Part shown: positions 58,167 to 63,168 of the stretch, piece by piece | Layout: every line of letters starts with the position of its first letter | How positions within the stretch are numbered: the stretch's first letter is position 1 | Notes under the pieces: model-generated | What the model was told of the DNA's origin: nothing | The model's database searches: none | The model's input: only the letters and a program-made list of their open reading frames with translations | Translations under genes and position numbers: made by a program | DNA from: an uncultured Oscillospiraceae bacterium | GTDB lineage: Bacteria > Bacillota > Clostridia > Oscillospirales > Ruminococcaceae | NCBI GenBank assembly: GCA_910579175.1 | Contig: CAJTTB010000017.1 | Coordinates: 1-63,168 of the forward strand | DNA: 63,168 bases | Direction: 5' to 3'

Positions 58167-59591
58167 ATGAAACGTGTTGGCAAACCGGTTTTCTTTGTAG
58201 TGGCAATATTTATTATTGTTTTCACAACACTTTCAGTAACAGGAATTCATACTTCTTATGCAGATATTGATACAACTGTCATCAAAGGAGTAAAAGAAAT
58301 TCGCTGGGGAATTGATATTCGAGGTGGTGTTGATGTAACATTTACACCCCCAGAAGGAACAGAAGCAACCACACAACAACTTGATGCAGCAGCTCAGGTA
58401 ATGAAACAGAGACTGGTTACATTGAACATTACAGACTATGAAGTTTATACAGATGATGCAAGTGACCGTATTATTGTTCGTTTTCCTTGGAAAGCGGATG
58501 AAGAAAATTTTGACGCAGAAAGTGCAATTAAAGAATTGGGTGATACAGCGGTATTGACCTTTCGAGAAAGTTATCAAGTAGACAGCACAGGAAAACCAAC
58601 TGGTGTTACGGAATCCAATATTATTTTAAATGGACAAGATATCAAAAAAGCAGAGGCGATTTATACCTCTACCAGTGAGGATGGTTCTAGTCCACAATGG
58701 GTTGTCTCATTGGAGATGAGTGACAGTGGAAAGGACTCCTTTGCAGAAGCAACTACCCGTTTGTCTGAAACCAGAGATACCATTTCAATTTGGATGGATG
58801 ATGAAGTGATTTCTGCTCCAATGGTAAACAGTCCAATTACAGATGGAAATGCAATTATTAGTGGAAACTCCTCTCAGGGAGGATTTACTATGGAAGAAGC
58901 GCAATCTTTAGCAAATAAAATCAATGGTGGTGCACTGCCATTTAAATTGATTACTGAAAACTATAGTACCATTACGCCAACTTTGGGAGAAGGCGCTAGA
59001 AATGCTATGGTATTATCTGGTATCATTGCGTTTGTACTGATTTGTATTTATATTATTGTGCTCTATCGCTTGCCTGGAGTCGTTGCTTGTATCTCTTTAT
59101 TGGGACAGGTTGGGGGAACATTGGCAGCCCTAACGGGATTTTTCCCAGATCTTAACAGTTTTACCTTGACCATTCCGGGAATTGCAGGTATGATTTTGGC
59201 GATTGGAATTGGTGTAGATGCCAATATCATCAGTTCTGAACGCATTAAGGAAGAGATTCATGCAGGGAAATCCATTGATGGTGCGATTGAATTGGGATAT
59301 AAACGTGCCTTTACTGCAATCTTTGACGGTAATGTAACTGTAATTATTGTTGCGATTATTTTAATGGGTACATTTGGACCACCAGATAGTCCATTTGCAA
59401 TGCTTATGAAACCATTGTTATTTATGTTTCCGCCATCTACTGAAGGAAGCATTTATTCTTTTGGTTACACCTTGATGGTCGGTGTTGTTTTAAATTTTGT
59501 ATTTGGTGTATTTGCTACAAAATATATGGTGAAGTCTATTTCAAGAATCAAAGCCTTCCGTAAACCAAAATACTATGGAGGTGCGAAATAA
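58167..59591 (+). CDS. secD: Protein translocase subunit SecD
   Basis: A 474-residue RND-type membrane protein with one helix at the N-terminus, a large periplasmic-side (external) domain (about 40-280, with GGVDVTFTPP and IILNGQDIKKA), and five helices at the C-terminus. The D-N-E type proton-relay motif is in GIGVDANIISSERIKEE. It uses proton-motive force to pull translocated chains. The ATG at 58167 follows GGAGG; an ATG at 58116 lies further upstream without a site. Overlaps secF by one base. Confidence 0.95.
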   Translation: MKRVGKPVFFVVAIFIIVFTTLSVTGIHTSYADIDTTVIKGVKEIRWGIDIRGGVDVTFTPPEGTEATTQQLDAAAQVMKQRLVTLNITDYEVYTDDASDRIIVRFPWKADEENFDAESAIKELGDTAVLTFRESYQVDSTGKPTGVTESNIILNGQDIKKAEAIYTSTSEDGSSPQWVVSLEMSDSGKDSFAEATTRLSETRDTISIWMDDEVISAPMVNSPITDGNAIISGNSSQGGFTMEEAQSLANKINGGALPFKLITENYSTITPTLGEGARNAMVLSGIIAFVLICIYIIVLYRLPGVVACISLLGQVGGTLAALTGFFPDLNSFTLTIPGIAGMILAIGIGVDANIISSERIKEEIHAGKSIDGAIELGYKRAFTAIFDGNVTVIIVAIILMGTFGPPDSPFAMLMKPLLFMFPPSTEGSIYSFGYTLMVGVVLNFVFGVFATKYMVKSISRIKAFRKPKYYGGAK

Positions 59592-60529
59592 TGTTTAAAA
59601 ATAAGCAATTTGATTTTGTGAGCAATCGCAAGAAATTTTTCACCTTTTCTATTGTTTTAATTGCAGTGATTATTGTTTTTAACTTGATTTTTGGAGTGAA
59701 TTTGGATATTCGCTTTAAGGGTGGTACCATTATTTCTTACTCTTATACAGGGGACTTGGATATCAATACACTGGATAAATTGACAGAGCAGGTGCTTGAA
59801 CAAAAGGTGTCTATTACCAAAAAGTCAAGTTTATTGGGGGATAGCAACAGTGTGGATATCACCTTATCATCCCAAACAAATATCGATGCAGAAAAACAGT
59901 CCGAACTGGATGATGTTTTAAATGAACAGTTGGCAGACAATGAATTGCAAAAGTTATCTTTGACAACTGTAAAACCCAATATTGGTAAAGAATTTTTCTT
60001 AAAGTGTTTGATAGCAGTTGGATTTGGTTCCATCTTGATGATTGTCTATATTGCATTGCGCTTTAAAAAGATCAGTGGATGGTCTGCCGGTGTGATGGCG
60101 GTAGTTGCTTTGCTACATGATGTTTTTATGATTTATGGCACATTTGTGATTTTAGGTTTTCCAATTAATGATAATTTCATTGCGGTTGTTTTAACCATTT
60201 TGGGATATTCTGTCAATGATACCATTGTTATCTATGACCGTATTCGTGAAAATAAACGCTTGTATGGCAATACAAAGTCAATCTCAGAAATGACAAATTT
60301 AAGTATCAATCAGACATTGTCACGTTCTATCAATACAACAATTTCAACCTTGATGGCAATGGTTGTCGTTTGTATCGTAGCTGCTGGTTTTGGAGTGAGC
60401 TCTATCATTACCTTTGCAGTGCCAATGTTAATTGGTCTGATTTCTGGTACCTATTCTACCATTTTCGTTGCTTGCCCATTGTGGGTAACTTGGCAGGAAC
60501 GTAAGGAAAAGAAACCTGCAAAAGCATAA
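59591..60529 (+). CDS. secF: Protein translocase subunit SecF
   Basis: A 312-residue partner of SecD, with six helices and a short external domain (about 35-125, IRFKGGTIISYSY). The conserved ILGYSVNDTIVIYDRIREN (about 200-220) is a hallmark. The start overlaps the secD stop (TAATG). A bidirectional terminator follows. Confidence 0.95.
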   Translation: MFKNKQFDFVSNRKKFFTFSIVLIAVIIVFNLIFGVNLDIRFKGGTIISYSYTGDLDINTLDKLTEQVLEQKVSITKKSSLLGDSNSVDITLSSQTNIDAEKQSELDDVLNEQLADNELQKLSLTTVKPNIGKEFFLKCLIAVGFGSILMIVYIALRFKKISGWSAGVMAVVALLHDVFMIYGTFVILGFPINDNFIAVVLTILGYSVNDTIVIYDRIRENKRLYGNTKSISEMTNLSINQTLSRSINTTISTLMAMVVVCIVAAGFGVSSIITFAVPMLIGLISGTYSTIFVACPLWVTWQERKEKKPAKA

Positions 60530-60545
60530 GGAATTTTAAAAAAGA

Positions 60546-60582
60546 CTGTGATCTCATAAAAAGTGAGATTACAGCCTTTTTT
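60546..60582. terminator. Bidirectional terminator between secF and upp
   Basis: An 11-bp stem (60546-60556 with 60564-60574, one G-U) flanked by an A-run on the left and TTTTTT on the right. It serves secDF on the plus strand and probably the convergent tsaE-tsaB-rpiB-upp operon. Confidence 0.85.
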
Positions 60583-60663
60583 CATTGTTCTTATTATTGA
60601 AAAGATAAATTTAAAGTTGCGCTTTTTGATGTTTTTTTGGATTGTGTAAACCATTTTCCCCAG

Positions 60664-61293
60664 TTATTTTGTACCAAAAATACGGTCTCCCGCATCTCCT
60701 AAACCGGGAACAATATAAGCGTGTTCATTTAGTTTTTCATCCACTACAGCGCAATAAATTTGTACATCTGGGTGTGCCTCTTGTACTGCTTTTAGACCTT
60801 CAGGTGCAGCGATGATACACATAAACTTAATATCTAAAACATTGCGTTTTTTGATTTGTGCGATGGCATCTACAGCGGTAACGCCAGTTGCAAGCATGGG
60901 GTCTAATAAAATAACTGTGCGATTGGCAATATCTGTTGGGAATTTTGCGAAGTATTCAACTGCTTGTTTGGTATCAGGGTCGCGATAAATTCCGATATGT
61001 CCAATTTTAGCTGCGGGCACAAGCTTCATAACACCATCTACCATTCCCAACCCAGCACGCAAAATGGGGATAAATGCCAATTTTTGTCCAGAAAGAATCT
61101 TGGATTTTGCAGTTGCGATGGGAGTTTGTATTTCCACTTCGGTCAACGGCAAATCGCGGGTAGCTTCATAACACATCAACATGGCGATTTCAGAAACCAA
61201 TTCCCGAAATTCTTTAGAGCCAGTATGCTTATCGCGCAACAAAGAAATTTTATGTTGAATTAAAGGATGATCCATAATGAAAGGGTTTTGCAT
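60664..61293 (-). CDS. upp: Uracil phosphoribosyltransferase
   Basis: A 209-residue salvage enzyme converting uracil and PRPP to UMP. The PRPP loop is VILLDPMLATGVTAVDAI (about 125), with uracil-binding YIVPGLGDAGDRIFGTK at the C-terminus. GGAGG is eight bases before the ATG. Last gene of a minus-strand operon; rpiB ends 12 bases upstream, an order also found near upp in Bacillus (ywlF region). Confidence 0.97.
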   Translation of the reverse strand: MQNPFIMDHPLIQHKISLLRDKHTGSKEFRELVSEIAMLMCYEATRDLPLTEVEIQTPIATAKSKILSGQKLAFIPILRAGLGMVDGVMKLVPAAKIGHIGIYRDPDTKQAVEYFAKFPTDIANRTVILLDPMLATGVTAVDAIAQIKKRNVLDIKFMCIIAAPEGLKAVQEAHPDVQIYCAVVDEKLNEHAYIVPGLGDAGDRIFGTK

Positions 61294-61305
61294 ATTGATG
61301 TCCTC

Positions 61306-61743
61306 CTAAAGGTTTTCTAAATCCATCATCTTTTGTACTCTGGTTGCGTGGCGTCCTCCTTCAAATGCTGTATTTAAAAAGACGTCTACTAATTCACATG
61401 CCAAACCAGAACCAATGACTCTTGCACCCAATGCGATGATATTGGAGTCGTTGTGCATACGTGTGTATTTTGCAGAAAAATAGTCATGGCATAATGCAGC
61501 ACGAATGCCATGAATTTTATTGGCAGACATAGAAATGCCAATACCAGTACCACAGATCAAAATTCCCTTATCGCATTCTCCAGAATTGATGGCAGTACAG
61601 ACTACTTCTGCAATATCGGGATAATCGCAGGCTTCCTTTGTATAGGTTCCAAAGTCTTTGACAGGTATATTTTGTTCGGCGAGGTGTTGAATGATATTGT
61701 TTTTTAGTTCAATTGCGGAATGGTCGCATCCGATTGCAATCAT
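61306..61743 (-). CDS. rpiB: Ribose 5-phosphate isomerase B
   Basis: A 145-residue RpiB, interconverting ribose 5-phosphate and ribulose 5-phosphate. N-terminal IGCDHSAIELKN, active-site Cys in GILICGTGIGISMSANK (about 66) and the downstream HNDSNIIALGARVIG are typical. AAAGGA precedes the ATG at 61743, which overlaps the tsaB stop by four bases. Confidence 0.96.
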   Translation of the reverse strand: MIAIGCDHSAIELKNNIIQHLAEQNIPVKDFGTYTKEACDYPDIAEVVCTAINSGECDKGILICGTGIGISMSANKIHGIRAALCHDYFSAKYTRMHNDSNIIALGARVIGSGLACELVDVFLNTAFEGGRHATRVQKMMDLENL

Positions 61744-62456
61744 ATTGTTGTCCTTTCTATTGTTTGTTTTTTTAATCGTTCTCTTTCTGCCTGTGGTAAT
61801 CTTAGATATTGAGGAATGATTTCATGGGCGGAAAGCAGTTCTCCTTGTTGTGCTTTTTTTACCGCCAGCAGTCCGACACTAGAAGCGCGCTGAAAACGGT
61901 TTTGCTCGGAGGAAAGAAAGAGGTTGGGAAGTGCACTTTGGAATTGTGTATAACACAATTCTGCACCATCTCCCACCAATAGAATGGGTTGTTGAAGTGA
62001 TTTGAGTTCTTCCAAAAGCTCGTCCAATAAAATGGCACGGTCTGCTGTTTGCTTTTGCATTTGACAGCCATCATTTTGGTAGCATGCTGAATAAACCTGT
62101 TGACAACGAGCATCCATAACCGCGCAAATGGTTCCTAAAAAAGAAGGCTCGTTTTGCGCTAGAGCATCCAAAGTGGAGACCGCAATACAGGGTTTTTGCA
62201 GAGCATAAGCCATTCCCTTAACAGCAGATAGCCCAATTCTAAGCCCTGTAAACGAACCAGGACCCGAAGAAACAGCAAAGTAGTCGATATCTTGTAAAGA
62301 TATCTGACAACAGGAGAGTAAATTTTGACACATTGGCATAATGGTTTGCGAATGGGTTAAATTGAGATTGACAGAATATTCTGCCAATATTTTTTGTTCT
62401 GTTACAATGCTGACACTAGAAGTTTTGGCAGTGGTATCAATTGCAAGTATCTTCAT
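61740..62456 (-). CDS. tsaB: tRNA threonylcarbamoyladenosine biosynthesis protein TsaB
   Basis: A 238-residue ASKHA-fold protein needed with TsaD and TsaE for the t6A modification of ANN-decoding tRNAs. The start MKILAIDTTAKTSSVSI and the motif VSSGPGSFTGLRIGLSAVKGMA are the hallmarks. ATG 62456 follows AGAAAGGA; a far longer frame beginning at 62759 would overlap tsaE and has no site. Overlaps tsaE by 20 bases and rpiB by four. Confidence 0.95.
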   Translation of the reverse strand: MKILAIDTTAKTSSVSIVTEQKILAEYSVNLNLTHSQTIMPMCQNLLSCCQISLQDIDYFAVSSGPGSFTGLRIGLSAVKGMAYALQKPCIAVSTLDALAQNEPSFLGTICAVMDARCQQVYSACYQNDGCQMQKQTADRAILLDELLEELKSLQQPILLVGDGAELCYTQFQSALPNLFLSSEQNRFQRASSVGLLAVKKAQQGELLSAHEIIPQYLRLPQAERERLKKQTIERTTI

Positions 62457-62883
62457 GACAAGTCCTTTCTGAATGAATGATAATTGTTCTCTCTTGGTCA
62501 TTGACATATTGAATTTCAACAGTAATGGTATGTTTGGGAAGTACTTGCTGAATCTGTTCGCTCCATTCAATTGCCAAAATTGCATCCGTTTCCAAATAGT
62601 CAAAAAAGCCAGTGGAATATAAATCTTCAAAGTCATTAATTCGGTACATATCAAAATGGTATAGCGTAACGGTATCGCCAGTGTATTCATGCACAAGCGC
62701 AAAAGTTGGACTGGAAACTTCTCCAGATACGGATAAACCAGCAGCAAGCCCCCGTACAAAAGCGGTTTTACCTGCTCCTAAATTGCCGCGAAATGCAATG
62801 ACGTCCCCTTTTTGTAGGGTCTTTGCAAAGTTGGAAGCAATCTGCTCCGTTTCTAAAACACTGTAAGAGTGATAGGTATTCAT
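62437..62883 (-). CDS. tsaE: tRNA threonylcarbamoyladenosine biosynthesis ATPase TsaE
   Basis: A 148-residue P-loop ATPase of the t6A pathway. Walker A is GNLGAGKTAFVRGLAAGL (about residues 34-51), then SPTFALVHEYTG and LYHFDMYRI. GGAAAGGA precedes the ATG. It heads the minus-strand tsaE-tsaB-rpiB-upp operon, with partial overlap of its end with tsaB. Confidence 0.95.
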   Translation of the reverse strand: MNTYHSYSVLETEQIASNFAKTLQKGDVIAFRGNLGAGKTAFVRGLAAGLSVSGEVSSPTFALVHEYTGDTVTLYHFDMYRINDFEDLYSTGFFDYLETDAILAIEWSEQIQQVLPKHTITVEIQYVNDQERTIIIHSERTCHEDTCN

Positions 62884-63168
62884 ATTTTTTCCTTTCCTGC
62901 TTGACCGTTTTAATTTTGTTCATGCTTATTTCTCGGACAAGACAAATTTTTTCTGTAAAATAGGAAAAACCACTATTTTGAAGGGATTTTACAAATAGTA
63001 CCAATAAAAATTGTCAATCTGTACAAATAATATTATATTAGTTTCCTAAAAATATTTCAAGAGTTCTGGCAACAATAAATAAATTATGTTATAATAAAAA
63101 ATAGTATTGATTTAGAAAGTGCCTGAAGGCACAAGAAAAAAGGTATATTTTTTGTTACTCGCCAAATC
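62884..63168. other. Gene-free right edge with divergent promoter region
   Basis: About 285 bases to the end of the window, between tsaE and an unseen plus-strand gene. TGGCAA, 17-base spacer and TATAAT (63067-63095) make a plus-strand promoter; a GTGCC/GGCAC hairpin with a TGAA loop (63120-63133) lies in its leader. On the minus strand TTGACA (63012-63017) is a possible -35 for the tsaE operon, with a weak -10. Confidence 0.45.
63067..63095 (+). promoter_or_regulatory. Plus-strand promoter at the right edge
   Basis: TGGCAA (-35, partial match), 17-base spacer, TATAAT (63090-63095). The gene it drives lies outside the window. Confidence 0.45.

Noticed and set aside
62457..62759. 100-residue N-terminal extension of tsaB
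   Set aside because: It reads through tsaE in another frame; MKILAIDTTAK is the normal TsaB start.
1..63168. CRISPR arrays, prophage or complete insertion sequence
   Set aside because: No regularly spaced repeats, no transposase, integrase or phage structural genes were found in any frame.

Overview
The window is a chromosome segment from an AT-rich, Gram-positive, spore-forming Firmicute of the Clostridia. The sporulation genes yabP and yabQ, the AddAB recombination nuclease, TrmFO, YqeG, YqeK, a CD1247-type protein and strong AGGAGG ribosome-binding sites with frequent GTG/TTG starts all point that way. An Oscillospirales/Ruminococcaceae-like lineage is my inference and is not proven by the sequence. 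There are no rRNA genes, recognisable tRNAs, CRISPR arrays, phage modules or intact insertion sequences.

Layout. Positions 1-22,600 are the accessory half: a MATE transporter, a metallophosphoesterase, two lipoproteins, an orphan protein, the addB-addA operon (minus strand), DUF378 and NERD proteins, a minus-strand set of a DUF2087 regulator, a type-A chloramphenicol acetyltransferase homologue and an SGNH esterase, then an unknown protein, a class-I aminotransferase and trpS. They are followed by a minus-strand three-gene operon (VTC polyphosphate-polymerase-like, DUF4956 membrane protein, CotH-like kinase) of unknown physiological role. Positions 22,700-24,370 hold the infC-rpmI-rplT operon, with a consensus promoter, a structured attenuator-bearing leader and an ATT start codon for infC. 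Positions 24,400-43,100 are a dense housekeeping run: rRNA methyltransferase, dprA, topA, trmFO, plsX, rnc, radical SAM protein, smc, ftsY, rdgB, yhbY, nadD, yqeK, two LCP cell-wall ligases and rsfS. Positions 44,300-63,168 continue with leuS, rpsU, yqeG, a Nfo-like TIM barrel, aroQ, efp, a CD1247-type protein, and the cluster flippase-mazG-hup-rqcP-yabP-yabQ-divIC-yabR, which follows the Bacillus yabM-yabR order with hup added. Then come purB, secD-secF and, on the minus strand, tsaE-tsaB-rpiB-upp.

Two places break the housekeeping synteny. Between ftsY and rdgB sits a single alpha/beta-hydrolase gene enclosed by a perfect 16-bp inverted repeat (37291-37306 / 38302-38317). Between rsfS and leuS sits a histidine-phosphatase gene followed by a frameshifted remnant of a small sigma-factor-like gene of the kind carried by integrative elements (44057-44287).

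Several RNA-level features are not explained by protein genes: the infC leader, an unusually long structured rpmI-rplT spacer, and a roughly 400-nt gene-free region (49850-50254) rich in hairpins between efp and the CD1247-type gene. Many starts were moved from the longest ORF to the codon with the best ribosome-binding site, and two genes too short for routine ORF calling (rpsU, 58 aa; a 43-aa membrane peptide) were added.
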